From NCBI RefSeq assembly GCF_902706095.1, contig NZ_CACSJP010000015.1, positions 1 through 64,000 of the forward strand: a DNA stretch of 64,000 nt. The letters run 5' to 3'. The stretch is from Rhizobium sp. 18065 (GTDB lineage Bacteria; Pseudomonadota; Alphaproteobacteria; Rhizobiales; Rhizobiaceae). Made by a program: the position numbers and the translations under genes. Positions 24,655 to 33,087 of this stretch are shown here, piece after piece. The notes below the pieces were generated by a model, which saw only the letters and a list, made by a program, of their open reading frames with translations, was not told the DNA's origin and ran no database searches. How positions within the stretch are numbered: position 1 is the stretch's first letter; the number at the start of each line of letters is the position of its first letter.

Positions 24655-25808
24655 TATGCGGCCTCCTTCATCATGGGTTCGCCGGCTTTCTGGGCAGGCT
24701 TCTTGCGCTCGCGGGTGGGCAGGGCCAGGCCGATCGCATCGACGAGGCGGTCAACCTTGCTGTCGAGATCCTGGACCGCCTTCATCGTGACGCCGATCGC
24801 GTCGCCGACCGGGATGCTTCGGCCGTCGCCCTTGCCTGTCTCGCGCTGGAAATCTTGGGCCATGGTGCCGACATGGCGCCCACCGTCGGCCACGCCTTCG
24901 TCGTAGGTCCATTCCGAAACCGGCATGTTCTTGACCGCGTCCAGCGCCTTGCCTTCCTCGATCTCGGAAACATCGTGCTTGACGTTCTCGTCCGACATGA
25001 TGCCCATCACGCCGCCAAGGAAGCTGCCGATGCCGGCCGCGCCTTGCGCTGCCATGGACTGTTCGGTTTTCCAGCCGTCGAGCTGCAGGCCGTATTGCTG
25101 GTTGAGGGTAGAGCCCATACCGGCATAACCCTGCATCGCGCCGGAATAACCCTGGGACACGATCGAGGGAGCCGCCATCGCCTGTGCGTTGCTGGCCTGT
25201 GCGCCGCCCAGGGCGGTACCGCTGGCCGATACGCTGCCGGCGGCACCTGCCGCGGCATTGGCCGGCAGACCACGGCCGAGGTTGGCCACATCAGCCTTGA
25301 GTGCAAGCCCCTTGTCGCGCACCGCCGTGCGGGCGTTGTTCGCCGCGCTGGCTTCTGCCAGCGTGACGTTCATATCGGTCGTGGCGGTGACACCAGCGGC
25401 ACGGCCGGAACGTGGATCTATACCCATCGCCGCGTTATTGCGCTCAGTCGCGGCCCGGGCGTTTGCCGCGGCACTCTGCACATCACCACGAGCCTCGGCC
25501 GCGGCTTCCGCCTGGCGTTCCGCTGTGCCGTAGTTCGATGCCTCCTGGACGAATTGGTCCTCGACCGGTTTGTAGACGCTTTCATAGCGTTCTCGATCAG
25601 AGCGCGCCCAATCTGCCTGATCCGTGGCAAGACCAAGCTGCTGCTTGGTAACCTGCGTCGTGAGTGCATCGAGTTCTGCTTGCCGCTTGTTGGAAACCGC
25701 GAATGCGTCCTGCGCGAACGACAGCCACTGCTCACCAGTCTCGGCCTGCTTTAGGGCGGCTTTGCCGATGTTGGCGTCTGGCGCCGGTGCACTGCTGGAG
25801 CTTTTCAT
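24654..25808 (-). CDS. Virion protein with C-terminal S74 intramolecular chaperone domain
   Basis: A 384-aa protein. Residues ~1-260 are Ala/Gln-rich and helical with an Ala/Gly-rich stretch, like ejection proteins. The last ~115 residues match a peptidase S74 autoprocessing domain: SDENVKHDVSEI (about 271-282) supplies the Ser and Lys expected for self-cleavage before SD, followed by WTYDEGVADGGRHVGTMAQD. In this family the domain helps a trimer fold and then cuts itself off. A shared promoter and leader hairpin lie directly upstream, so this gene and the next have their own transcript. Confidence 0.72.
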   Translation of the reverse strand: MKSSSSAPAPDANIGKAALKQAETGEQWLSFAQDAFAVSNKRQAELDALTTQVTKQQLGLATDQADWARSDRERYESVYKPVEDQFVQEASNYGTAERQAEAAAEARGDVQSAAANARAATERNNAAMGIDPRSGRAAGVTATTDMNVTLAEASAANNARTAVRDKGLALKADVANLGRGLPANAAAGAAGSVSASGTALGGAQASNAQAMAAPSIVSQGYSGAMQGYAGMGSTLNQQYGLQLDGWKTEQSMAAQGAAGIGSFLGGVMGIMSDENVKHDVSEIEEGKALDAVKNMPVSEWTYDEGVADGGRHVGTMAQDFQRETGKGDGRSIPVGDAIGVTMKAVQDLDSKVDRLVDAIGLALPTRERKKPAQKAGEPMMKEAA

Positions 25809-25810
25809 GT

Positions 25811-25893
25811 GTGCTGGCCTCTTTGAACAAGGGGCCGCACGTCCTGCGCGACTGGTATTGAGGATTTATAGCGCAGGGCGTCCGATTTTGCCA
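25811..25893 (-). promoter_or_regulatory. Promoter and shared leader element, copy 2
   Basis: On the - strand: TGGCAA (25,888-25,893), 17-bp spacer, TATAAA (25,865-25,870), then GCGCAGGACGTGC and a hairpin. GTGC-GGCC (25,840-25,833) pairs with GGCC-A-GCAC (25,819-25,811), with one bulged A on the 3' side. The paired GG is part of the ribosome binding site AGAGG. The stem ends two bases before the ATG at 25,808. The -10 overlaps the stop codon of the acetyltransferase gene. Confidence 0.65.
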
Positions 25894-26315
25894 GAGAAAC
25901 GCTCTGGCAACCAACGGCACTCATCGCGCAGCAGTCCCATGACAATCATGTCGGACTGATCGGGGCATCCTTGCCGCAACAGACCCTCTTTTTGGAAACC
26001 GCAGCTCGTGCAGAAGCGCTGGCTGTCATGGTTGGTTGCCGAAATCAGAGCGGTCAGCCTATGGTGTCCGAGCTGGATAAATGGATAGGCGAATACCCGG
26101 ATCAGGAATTCGCGTGTGAGCCACCGGCGCGTGCCATCCGATGCCACACTGATGCAGCAACTGCCCGGGCTGAAATTGTCAAAGACTACGACTGCGACGA
26201 GCTCGGAACCGCGCTCGATGCCAATTGCCTTGGCATCCGGCCGGAATTCATGGCCGCCGATCTTATCAACGGCCCACACTATCATCCGATCCTGATTGTC
26301 GTAGATCACGCTCAT
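25866..26315 (-). CDS. GNAT-family acetyltransferase (phage type)
   Basis: A 149-aa protein resembling the short GNAT acetyltransferases found in podovirus virion modules. The core runs AIGIERGSELVAVVVFDNF (about 30-48), then strand and helix FLIRVFAYPFIQLGHHRLTALISATNHDS, then FCTSCGFQKEGLLRQG near residue 110. Helix-strand NHDSQRFCTSCGFQKEG corresponds to the acetyl-CoA-side C-terminal motif of the fold. The acetylated target is unknown. It overlaps the upstream gene (ATGA) and its stop codon lies within the -10 of the next promoter. Confidence 0.7.
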   Translation of the reverse strand: MSVIYDNQDRMIVWAVDKIGGHEFRPDAKAIGIERGSELVAVVVFDNFSPGSCCISVASDGTRRWLTREFLIRVFAYPFIQLGHHRLTALISATNHDSQRFCTSCGFQKEGLLRQGCPDQSDMIVMGLLRDECRWLPERFSGKIGRPAL

Positions 26316-26569
26316 CTGGAGCGCCGCTGCCGCAGAGCGTTGCCGACTGCTCGAACAGCGTTCGAAATCGCCTTCAAGTCGTCGAGCAGTGAATTGAAAT
26401 CCGCTGCCGTCGGGGAAGTGGTCAAACCTGCCGTTTTCACCTCTGCGAGAGATAGGAGCTGTTCAAGATCCGAGAGGCGCACCGCCGCCTGGTCCTTTGG
26501 CCCGGCGCGCGAGCCATCGAGCACTTCGAGCTTTTCCTGCATCCGGACGTCGAAATTCGGGCCCATCAC
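26312..26569 (-). CDS. Small helical hypothetical virion-module protein
   Basis: An 85-aa protein, helical by composition (DQAAVRLSDLEQLLSLAEV and DFNSLLDDLKAISNAVRAV), basic C terminus QRRSR. It overlaps both neighbours by ATGA junctions, so translation is coupled from the tail hub gene to the acetyltransferase. No family recognised. Confidence 0.55.
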   Translation of the reverse strand: MMGPNFDVRMQEKLEVLDGSRAGPKDQAAVRLSDLEQLLSLAEVKTAGLTTSPTAADFNSLLDDLKAISNAVRAVGNALRQRRSR

Positions 26570-28311
26570 TGCATGTTCCTCAGCTCGTCGATCGTGCCTG
26601 CCATGATGATTTGCGTCACCTGGACATTCGCGGACACCGAGACTTCCCAGAGACGCGTCTTTGATCCTGCCGGGAGGCGATCGATTGAGCCGGCCTTGGT
26701 GATGCTGCGCACCAGCTTGCGGTCCGCATATACGTTGATCACGATGGAATCGTAGTCAGGAAGTTCCATCAAGGTATCGCCCGCAACGGCGAGAGCATTC
26801 ACCTCGGCCGCATTCACCTCCGAAAGGAGCATGTCGGCCGTCAGAATGGCTTGGTTCGCGGCTTCGATCGCGACACGCTCGGCCTCGATCGCGGCGACAG
26901 ACTGCAGGCTGCTGCCGTCGCCCAGGTCGACCAAGATCGCGCCGAAGTTCTCCGGCCGCGTGGTCCAGTATTCCTTCGATCGCCAGTAGTAGGTATCGGG
27001 CGGCATGTCCGGATCGTCGAAGCGGTAGATGTTCGTTTCACTCGGCGGCTTGAAATAGAGCGCTGCTTCATCAGAGGAAAAATAGACGCAAGCCGCAATT
27101 TCAGGGCTTCGTACCAAGTACTCGCCAGCACCAACGTTTATCATGAGCGAACCGGCATACCGATCGCCGTTCGGTTGAAATGTGTCGTAAAACAGCACAT
27201 AGGCGCCTGCATGTTGACCCGCCACACATGTCCACGGCGAAAGTGCAAGCCAATCCTCGCGACTGAACAGTTGACGTGTTGCGAGCGACACCGAACCGTC
27301 GGCGCCGATTGCCACAAGGCCATCGGCGGCAGGATAACAGGCAGCGAAACCAAGATCGACGATGCCGCGGCGGTTGATGCAGCCGAAGTTTACTTCAAGC
27401 TTCTGGCTTTGCATGGAATCGGGATGCGATCCGGACATCAGGTAGGGATTTGCCTTTGTCATGACAATCAGGACGGAGCCAAGCGAACAAAGCCCGACCA
27501 CATCGCTATCGCATGTCATGGTGTAACGCTCCGGCCACGCATGAGGCCGGTAGGGTTCACTGAAAAACACTTCCCTGCCAACAAATGCGGCCATCATGCC
27601 ATTTGGCATACTGATCAGGCCCGATAGATCGTCAGGCGGCGGCGTCCATCCGGCTGACGGCAGAGCTTCATTGAAGGCGTCAACCGCAACCGTGTCGACG
27701 AAATCGGACGCACTCGCGGCCCGTTCAGCGATGAAATAGAGGTATGTGCCGCTCGATCCGGTCTGCGAGCGATAGATGCGCTGCTTGGTGATGTTCCGGC
27801 CGCTCGGGACAGAAGGGAAGCCGCTTAGCGTGACCGTTTGACCTGGCTGCCAGTCTTCAAGGTCGGATATTGGTGATGGCGCCGATTCTTCGCCAAAGTC
27901 GGTAACCCAAGTCCAGGCGTAGGTCCGACTGACGACGTCACCAGATCCAGTCCCTGAAATGGTGACTATCGGTGCGGATGCCGGCGGTTCAAGTGCCAAG
28001 GGATAGATAGTCCCAGCCACCCGCATTTTTGGTTCACCGTCCCCGGTGTAGTACAAACGATCTGCCGCAACCGGACCAGGTGAGGCATGGACCACCGAGG
28101 ACCACGACAACCAGTCAGAACCATGCAGATAGATCGTCTGATCGCCAACATCACTGGCGCTACCAAGTGTCACAGAGGGCTTGTTAATGGGGGTCAAAGC
28201 GCCATCGTCAAGGCGCAGATTCGATGCCGCGGTTGCAGCAGTTTCCGGCAACAGCCGAGGGCTGATCAGTGGCCGTTCGCCGGCGAAGGCAGAAATTTTA
28301 ATAACGGCCAT
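26566..28311 (-). CDS. Tail hub/tubular-type structural protein
   Basis: A 581-aa beta-rich protein. It opens with AFAGERPLISPRLLPETAAT, a start typical of podovirus tail proteins placed between adaptor and fibre genes. A fibronectin-like segment (RTYAWTWVTDFGEESAPSP, about 128-146) and repeated short strands with Gly-Asp turns follow (VGLCSLGSVLIVMTKANPY, GLVAIGADGSVSLAT), suggesting a beta-propeller. Likely forms part of the tail tube or hub below the portal. Assignment is by sequence style and gene order. Confidence 0.6.
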   Translation of the reverse strand: MAVIKISAFAGERPLISPRLLPETAATAASNLRLDDGALTPINKPSVTLGSASDVGDQTIYLHGSDWLSWSSVVHASPGPVAADRLYYTGDGEPKMRVAGTIYPLALEPPASAPIVTISGTGSGDVVSRTYAWTWVTDFGEESAPSPISDLEDWQPGQTVTLSGFPSVPSGRNITKQRIYRSQTGSSGTYLYFIAERAASASDFVDTVAVDAFNEALPSAGWTPPPDDLSGLISMPNGMMAAFVGREVFFSEPYRPHAWPERYTMTCDSDVVGLCSLGSVLIVMTKANPYLMSGSHPDSMQSQKLEVNFGCINRRGIVDLGFAACYPAADGLVAIGADGSVSLATRQLFSREDWLALSPWTCVAGQHAGAYVLFYDTFQPNGDRYAGSLMINVGAGEYLVRSPEIAACVYFSSDEAALYFKPPSETNIYRFDDPDMPPDTYYWRSKEYWTTRPENFGAILVDLGDGSSLQSVAAIEAERVAIEAANQAILTADMLLSEVNAAEVNALAVAGDTLMELPDYDSIVINVYADRKLVRSITKAGSIDRLPAGSKTRLWEVSVSANVQVTQIIMAGTIDELRNMQ

Positions 28312-28325
28312 TGCAGCCTCGCAAG

Positions 28326-28889
28326 TCAGGAATAGCTAAGGGCCGCCCATGTCCAGAGGGAGTCGAGTTCGGTCTCGGTGATGCCTTCTGCCGCCGCCAT
28401 GGCGATCAGCAGCGGATCCTCGCGCCGGTAGAGCAGGGCGTCGTCAAGGTAAGCCTGCGCCTGGTTCTTGGCGAGACCTTCGGGCATCGCATCGATACGG
28501 GCGCGGATGGCGGCCTTTGTCACCCCGATCTCGGCCGCTGCCAGCCAGAAGGTCAGGCGAGGGAGCGGAGGTGGCAGCACATCGACGGGTGGCAGATCTG
28601 GTATGGTTGGCAAGAGGCCAAAAGCCGCGGGATCTCCAAGATCCACAACAGCAACCTCTAGACCTTCTGCGGTCCACCATGTCTCGCCGCGATGGTCTGC
28701 GACAATCGTCCATGCACCGGCGGCAAAGACCGCAGCAGATCCAACGGCCACGGAGGGAGGAGAAAACATCGTGGCACAATCGGGCACAAGCCAGCGGGTG
28801 CCGTCGAGCGGGTCACGATCGGCGGCGGTCGCAAAAAGCAGCTCGCCCGTCACTGCGTCATAGGTGTAAATTGCCGGTGCATCAGTCAT
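28326..28889 (-). CDS. Tail-fibre assembly-like protein
   Basis: A 187-aa protein lying directly after the tail fibre gene. The N-terminal half has the pattern of fibre-assembly proteins: YTYDAVTGELLFATAADRD, then AAVFAAGAWTIVADHRGETW. The C-terminal half is helical (LTFWLAAAEIGVTKAAIRAR, YRREDPLLIAMAAAEGITE), in the style of the helical tail of these chaperones. Such proteins help the fibre fold and may cap its tip. Position next to the fibre supports the call. Confidence 0.68.
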   Translation of the reverse strand: MTDAPAIYTYDAVTGELLFATAADRDPLDGTRWLVPDCATMFSPPSVAVGSAAVFAAGAWTIVADHRGETWWTAEGLEVAVVDLGDPAAFGLLPTIPDLPPVDVLPPPLPRLTFWLAAAEIGVTKAAIRARIDAMPEGLAKNQAQAYLDDALLYRREDPLLIAMAAAEGITETELDSLWTWAALSYS

Positions 28890-28897
28890 TTTTGGCC

Positions 28898-29932
28898 TCA
28901 GAACTTGATGTCGCCAAGAAGGGCAACGTTGCGGGAGCGGGTTTCCGAACCTGTACGTGCACCAGGAGAATTGGCGCTGTTGAACGAAAAGGAGCCAAGC
29001 GAGTCGTTCGTACCTGACGAGGCGTTCGTGGTTCCATTCACGGCCCCTGCTGTGAATGCGCCGGAACCTGTGAGGTTTCTGATGGCACCGGAGGTGGTGG
29101 AGAGGGAGCCAGTAATCTGCTGCATCTGGTCCAGCTGTAAGGATCCAAGCACACGGCTCGTATCGATGCCGCGTCCGTCATCCCAGACACGTTCGAATTC
29201 GCCTCGACTATCGGGAAGTTTGAATGTGCCATCCCCATTGTCAGCAAAGACAAATGCGCCGGCTGCCCAGGATCCTAGAGCCACAGTGCGCCCGTTGTGC
29301 AAGGCCCAGTTCCAAAGTGCGGCATAGGTCGTCTTCGAAAGGCTTGCGCCATTTCTCTTCAGCATTCCGGGTCGCGCCGTACTTTGGCCGTCAAGGCTCG
29401 GACGCCCAATATCGATGGAGGCGTAGCCGGCATAGGCGGCCCCATTTGCGCTGAACGTCTGCCAGGTCATGATAGAGGCGTAGTCGACATGATAGATCGG
29501 GCCGACGTTGGACGCCGGAAAAGCTGCGCCGGCGGTGTAGACTGGCAGACGAGCAGCCACTTCGGCTGCGAGTAGGGCCAAACCCGCGCTATCCGCTTTC
29601 AGTGCAAGGGCCGTCAAAACGTCAGTTGCGTCGGACTTGCTATTGTAAACGGCTGAGGTAGCTCGAAGGTCAACCCGTGATCCTGCAGCAAACGATTTGG
29701 CTGTCGTTCCCTCCTGTGCTCTCACGACGGTTAGGGTTGCACCTGACCGCGCGGTCACTTTCATGATCTCCATATTGCCCGCTGGATCAACAACGGTCAG
29801 AGGAAACCATTCACCCGCACCCAAGGTCGGGAACTTTGAAGCATCTCCCGCCCCGACGGCTAGCGAAGTGACACTGGTGTTGATTGCGCCAGCCAGCGTC
29901 GATGACGCATTGTTTGAAAGCTTTGCTGGCAT
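28898..29932 (-). CDS. Tail fibre protein with collar-type domain
   Basis: A 344-aa protein. The N terminus (ASSTLAGAINTSVTSLAVGA) is a common virion-attachment beta region of fibres. Residues ~195-265 match a phage tail-collar domain: LKRNGASLSKTTYAALWNWA, then FKLPDSRGEFERVWDDGRGI and LGSLQLDQMQQITGSL. The Ser/Thr/Gly-rich C terminus ends ETRSRNVALLGDIKF, as in many receptor-binding tips. This is the likely host-range determinant. It is separated by one base from the upstream adaptor gene. Confidence 0.85.
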   Translation of the reverse strand: MPAKLSNNASSTLAGAINTSVTSLAVGAGDASKFPTLGAGEWFPLTVVDPAGNMEIMKVTARSGATLTVVRAQEGTTAKSFAAGSRVDLRATSAVYNSKSDATDVLTALALKADSAGLALLAAEVAARLPVYTAGAAFPASNVGPIYHVDYASIMTWQTFSANGAAYAGYASIDIGRPSLDGQSTARPGMLKRNGASLSKTTYAALWNWALHNGRTVALGSWAAGAFVFADNGDGTFKLPDSRGEFERVWDDGRGIDTSRVLGSLQLDQMQQITGSLSTTSGAIRNLTGSGAFTAGAVNGTTNASSGTNDSLGSFSFNSANSPGARTGSETRSRNVALLGDIKF

Positions 29933-29933
29933 T

Positions 29934-30212
29934 TCAGTTCTCCTTGATCTGCAGTTTGGCTGTCACCTGCTTCGTTCGGCCAATGAGTGTGGCAATGGTC
30001 ACGGTGACCGTGCCGGTTTCATTCAGCGCGCCCCCCGAGATCCACACCCGCGCCAAGGCGTCCGACGTATCGACCTGGTCAACCTCTGCGGTCGAACCTG
30101 CGATCGTTGCCGTTGCCGAGTTGATGCGGTCGTCGCTTGGCATCCAGCGCGCGAAATCGAAGTCGTAATCGAGCCGGTCGGCCGGCGCCTTTGTAATGAC
30201 GTCGCAGCTCAA
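29934..30212 (-). CDS. Fibre-tail adaptor-like protein
   Basis: A 92-aa beta-rich protein: LDYDFDFARWMPSDDRINSA, then ALARVWISGGALNETGTVTV. This resembles short phage proteins annotated as fibre-tail adaptors, which carry a single immunoglobulin-like domain and join fibre to tail. It overlaps the stop-start of the upstream gene (ATGA) and lies directly before the fibre gene. Confidence 0.65.
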   Translation of the reverse strand: MSCDVITKAPADRLDYDFDFARWMPSDDRINSATATIAGSTAEVDQVDTSDALARVWISGGALNETGTVTVTIATLIGRTKQVTAKLQIKEN

Positions 30213-30721
30213 AGCCTGCTCTCCCTATCGCGAGGAACGGAAATCGACCGATGCTCGGCGCCGATCGACACGACGCGGTCATCATTGGTGATCGTCACGC
30301 GGCGCAGGTCGGACGGCCTGACAGTGCGCGCCGGCTCAGTCGGGCGCAGATAACGCCAGGCAGCCGTCACATTCGAGGTGATGCTCACGAGCGCTTCGCC
30401 CAAGAAGGTCACGCGCCGTGTCAGGCTCAAGCTGCCGGCGAACTCAGCCGCCGAGGCCGCAAACATGGAAACAAGACGGAGCAAGCCCAGCGTGGCCGGA
30501 ATAGAGATCACAGCAACCGCGATGTGCGAGACGCGGCGTACCAGACCGAGCTGGCCAACAGCAGTCACCACGGCACTCCCGAACATGTTGCGCCGGGCTG
30601 TCAGAGCGAGGATGCCAATTGCGGACGCTTCGCCAGTCGCCGCCATCCGCTGCCGCCACGTGCCGCCGTCGACCACGAGGTCGTTGACGGTTGCACCGTT
30701 GACCGCTCCAAGCGCCCACAT
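30209..30721 (-). CDS. Hypothetical virion-module protein
   Basis: A 170-aa protein, unusually hydrophobic and Val/Ala-rich in the middle (residues ~25-110) with alternating short hydrophobic and Arg-containing strands (LALTARRNMFGSAVVTAVG, LVRRVSHIAVAVISIPATLG, LSLTRRVTFLGEALVSITS). These three segments look like diverged repeats of about 30 residues. No family recognised. The spacing to the upstream gene is zero bases. Confidence 0.5.
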   Translation of the reverse strand: MWALGAVNGATVNDLVVDGGTWRQRMAATGEASAIGILALTARRNMFGSAVVTAVGQLGLVRRVSHIAVAVISIPATLGLLRLVSMFAASAAEFAGSLSLTRRVTFLGEALVSITSNVTAAWRYLRPTEPARTVRPSDLRRVTITNDDRVVSIGAEHRSISVPRDRESRL

Positions 30722-31138
30722 TCAGATCACTCCGACGGCCAGAGACCCAGCGTGGATCACGCCTTCGTCTGATGGGAAATAGGTCTTGGCGCCGGTGAGA
30801 TCGTCGTAGAACAGCAGGTTGCCACCTGTCGCCGCGTCCCAGATCCCGAAATGCGTCACCACGACTTGGGATGCGCCGTTGTTCGCTGCATAGAGCAGTT
30901 CCTTGAGGTTCGCCGTCGCTTTGCCGCTGGCGGCGCTGAAACCAGTCGCAATCGCTCCTGCCAGCGCAGCGTCGAGCCGCGTGTAGGCCGGCCATGCAAC
31001 AAGCGTGACTTCGTTCACGCCAGTGTCACCCGGGTCGCCAGTGTGCAGCGAGACATAGACCCTCGTCGGGGCGGTCACAGCCACGCCGCGCAGGAAAAGG
31101 TTGAGGAGGGCGTTTGCGGCATAGGTGCTCGCTGGCAT
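30722..31138 (-). CDS. Phage virion-associated protein ('LHTGDPG' type)
   Basis: A 138-aa protein with the pattern RVYVSLHTGDPGDTGVNEV (about 22-40), then a TR strand and GIWDAATGGNLLFYDDL near residue 100. Proteins with this pattern are widespread in tailed-phage structural modules, usually with no assigned role. ATG 31,138 is preferred to upstream starts because it overlaps the previous stop as TAATG, matching the coupling seen across this operon. Confidence 0.62.
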   Translation of the reverse strand: MPASTYAANALLNLFLRGVAVTAPTRVYVSLHTGDPGDTGVNEVTLVAWPAYTRLDAALAGAIATGFSAASGKATANLKELLYAANNGASQVVVTHFGIWDAATGGNLLFYDDLTGAKTYFPSDEGVIHAGSLAVGVI

Positions 31139-31764
31139 TAGAGATAACTCCCTTTGGCGCGCGGCCGCGCGCGGTGCTGCCCCATCACGGCCTTGAACGA
31201 CAGACTGTCGAGCCTGTCCTTGAACCACTGGCGATGATCGAGACCGAGCTGCGGGTTGTCAGAGTTCGGATCGGTGAGAATGCGGCCCGCTGCGCCGCGG
31301 CCGATCTCTTCCGAATATTCGTCGAGCAGGAAGGCCGGCATCGATGTGGCGTCGCGCGCCGGTTTCAGGACCAAGCGAACTGTCATCGTTCCTGTCGCCT
31401 TCGGCACCACCGTGACAGTGTTGGGCTCAAGCTGGGTAATGTAGCGCGCCGGCGCGACGGGTGCGTCAGCGAGTGACCAGCCGGGCTGGTTCTCGTCGAG
31501 CCAACTGTTGGTTTGCGGCTCGAGCGATACCCCGTTCAATCGCGCAGCGTCGATGCTGACGATATCGGCGTCCCTGATCGTGCATACGCCTTCGTTCGTC
31601 GAATCGGTGACTTCGAACGTATCGTTCTCGCGCCAGATCTTGAGCCTGTCGCAGAGATCCCGGGCCGCCTGCAGCAGGAAGCGCTGTGCGACGAAATCGC
31701 TGGCGTTCGGCGCGTAGCGCATTACCTCGGGCAGGAACTCGTCGATGTCGATCATCCGCGCCAT
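31138..31764 (-). CDS. Head-tail adaptor-like protein
   Basis: A 208-aa protein beginning IDEFLPEVMRYAPNASDFVA, with helix FLLQAARDLCDRLKIWREN and later beta segments (CTIRDADIVSIDAARLNGV, MTVRLVLKPARDATSMP) and LLDEYSEEIGRGAAGRIL. It resembles small podovirus adaptor proteins that bind below the portal. It overlaps its downstream neighbour and shares the base at 31,764 with the stop of the upstream gene. Confidence 0.6.
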   Translation of the reverse strand: MARMIDIDEFLPEVMRYAPNASDFVAQRFLLQAARDLCDRLKIWRENDTFEVTDSTNEGVCTIRDADIVSIDAARLNGVSLEPQTNSWLDENQPGWSLADAPVAPARYITQLEPNTVTVVPKATGTMTVRLVLKPARDATSMPAFLLDEYSEEIGRGAAGRILTDPNSDNPQLGLDHRQWFKDRLDSLSFKAVMGQHRARPRAKGSYL

Positions 31765-32459
31765 TATTTCTTCCTCGACGGGCTGGTGCTGGCCTCGACC
31801 TGCGTCTGCAGCCCGATCGCCGTGGCGAACGCCTGGTAGTGCGTGAGGGCGCGTTGCGGCGCGGCTGCCGGATCTTCCTTGTTGAACGCGCGGTAGAGGA
31901 TGAAATCGAGAATGGCCGGCTCGTAGTTGTCCGGCAGGCCAATGGGGATATCCCAGCTTTCCAGTACGGCTGGATCTGCGCCGTTGAGCTGCTCGACGAG
32001 TGTCAGGGGAAGCATGGAAACCACGGCCTCGACGATGCCGGTACCGTCGTTGCCAGGGGTTACCCAGAATTCACGCGGCAGGAGCTCGTCAAAGATGAAC
32101 TGCCGGACTTCTTTTCGAAACGGCACGTGCGCCGGATCACGCCAGCGGGGCACGTTGGAATCGAGCTCGGCGCGCGACGTGGCACGGATGGCCCGGCCAC
32201 CAGCGCCGTTGACGCCCTCTTTGTTGCTCATGATATCGAGCAGCTGCACGATGCGCTGATCGTCCGGAACGGCTTGTTTCGTGCCGCGCACGAGGCTGAT
32301 GTCGATCGTTGCGCTGCTGGCCGACGGCTTGACCGTGACGATGGTCGAAATCGCGCCGTCGAGATAACCGGCAAGATCTTTCAGGGGCCACCGAACGAAT
32401 TCGGTGTCCATCAGGGCTGTTGCCGCGTCCTGGAAGATCTTGCTAGCGAGGACCGTCAT
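31764..32459 (-). CDS. Phage adaptor protein (DUF6682-like)
   Basis: A 231-aa protein. The N terminus IFQDAATALMDTEFVRWPLK then DLAGYLDGAISTIVTVKP is the hallmark of a phage adaptor family (I recall it as DUF6682) common in podoviruses. It continues with WRDPAHVPFRKEVRQFIFDE and a C-terminal helix ILDFILYRAFNKEDPAAAPQ. It is coupled to the flanking genes by short overlaps. Likely part of the head-to-tail connector. Confidence 0.68.
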   Translation of the reverse strand: MTVLASKIFQDAATALMDTEFVRWPLKDLAGYLDGAISTIVTVKPSASSATIDISLVRGTKQAVPDDQRIVQLLDIMSNKEGVNGAGGRAIRATSRAELDSNVPRWRDPAHVPFRKEVRQFIFDELLPREFWVTPGNDGTGIVEAVVSMLPLTLVEQLNGADPAVLESWDIPIGLPDNYEPAILDFILYRAFNKEDPAAAPQRALTHYQAFATAIGLQTQVEASTSPSRKK

Positions 32460-33007
32460 GCGCCGCGACGCCTTCCACGACGTGGTGCGGTTTCAGCGGC
32501 AGGCGAGGGGGCAGCATCGGTCTTATCGAGAACTGCCGGCGTCTCGGGTGCTGGTTCAGTCACCGGTTCGGGCAGAGGCTCCGGTGCGGGTTCCGGTGCT
32601 GGTGCCGGCGGTGCGGCCTCGATCTGCATCGCTTCGACCGTCAGCGAGAGAGCAGCCTCGCGATCCTCGTCGCTCTGAGCATTCCAGTCCTCGATCGACA
32701 GGCCGCTTTCGGAATGTGCGCGGGCCACGACTTCGCCGAGCTGGACGCTGATTGTGTCGCTGATCGGAACCATGGAAGGCAAGATGTTCGAGCCAAGGAG
32801 CGTCTCGATGCTGGACGTGGGCAGCTCGGGCTCCACGACTACATCGCCCGCTGTACGGTACGCATCGTCACGGGCGAGGAAGCATTCGATATGGGATTGA
32901 TTGTGAACATCGGCGACGAAGCGCCCATGCTCGTCTCTGTGGAAGGAATAGGTGTCGCTGCCGACCGTGGTCGAGACCGAACCTAACAGGCATTCGATAA
33001 GAGGCAT
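32456..33007 (-). CDS. Hypothetical protein with Pro/Glu/Ala-rich tail
   Basis: A 183-aa protein. The first ~115 residues form a compact region starting MPLIECLLGSVSTTVGSDTY. The rest is a disordered Pro/Ala/Glu stretch (APPAPAPEPAPEPLPEPV) ending in a basic RRGRRRGA. AAGGTGA precedes the ATG. It is the first gene after an intrinsic terminator at 33,031-33,063. An N-terminal domain with a long acidic tail and basic end may bind the capsid or DNA. Unknown. Confidence 0.55.
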   Translation of the reverse strand: MPLIECLLGSVSTTVGSDTYSFHRDEHGRFVADVHNQSHIECFLARDDAYRTAGDVVVEPELPTSSIETLLGSNILPSMVPISDTISVQLGEVVARAHSESGLSIEDWNAQSDEDREAALSLTVEAMQIEAAPPAPAPEPAPEPLPEPVTEPAPETPAVLDKTDAAPSPAAETAPRRGRRRGA

Positions 33008-33030
33008 GGGTCACCTTTTCAGCAGTGGGG

Positions 33031-33063
33031 AAAAAAGAAGGGGGCATCGCAAGCGAGCCCCCT
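33031..33063 (-). terminator. Intrinsic terminator inside the virion module
   Basis: On the - strand AGGGGGC (33,063-33,057) pairs with GCCCCCT (33,045-33,039), followed by TCTTTTTT. It lies just after the stop at 33,088 and before the next gene at 33,007, so it should reduce expression of the adaptor and tail genes relative to the capsid genes. Confidence 0.75.
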
Positions 33064-33087
33064 GTCTCAACATGGGAGAGGGCCTGA

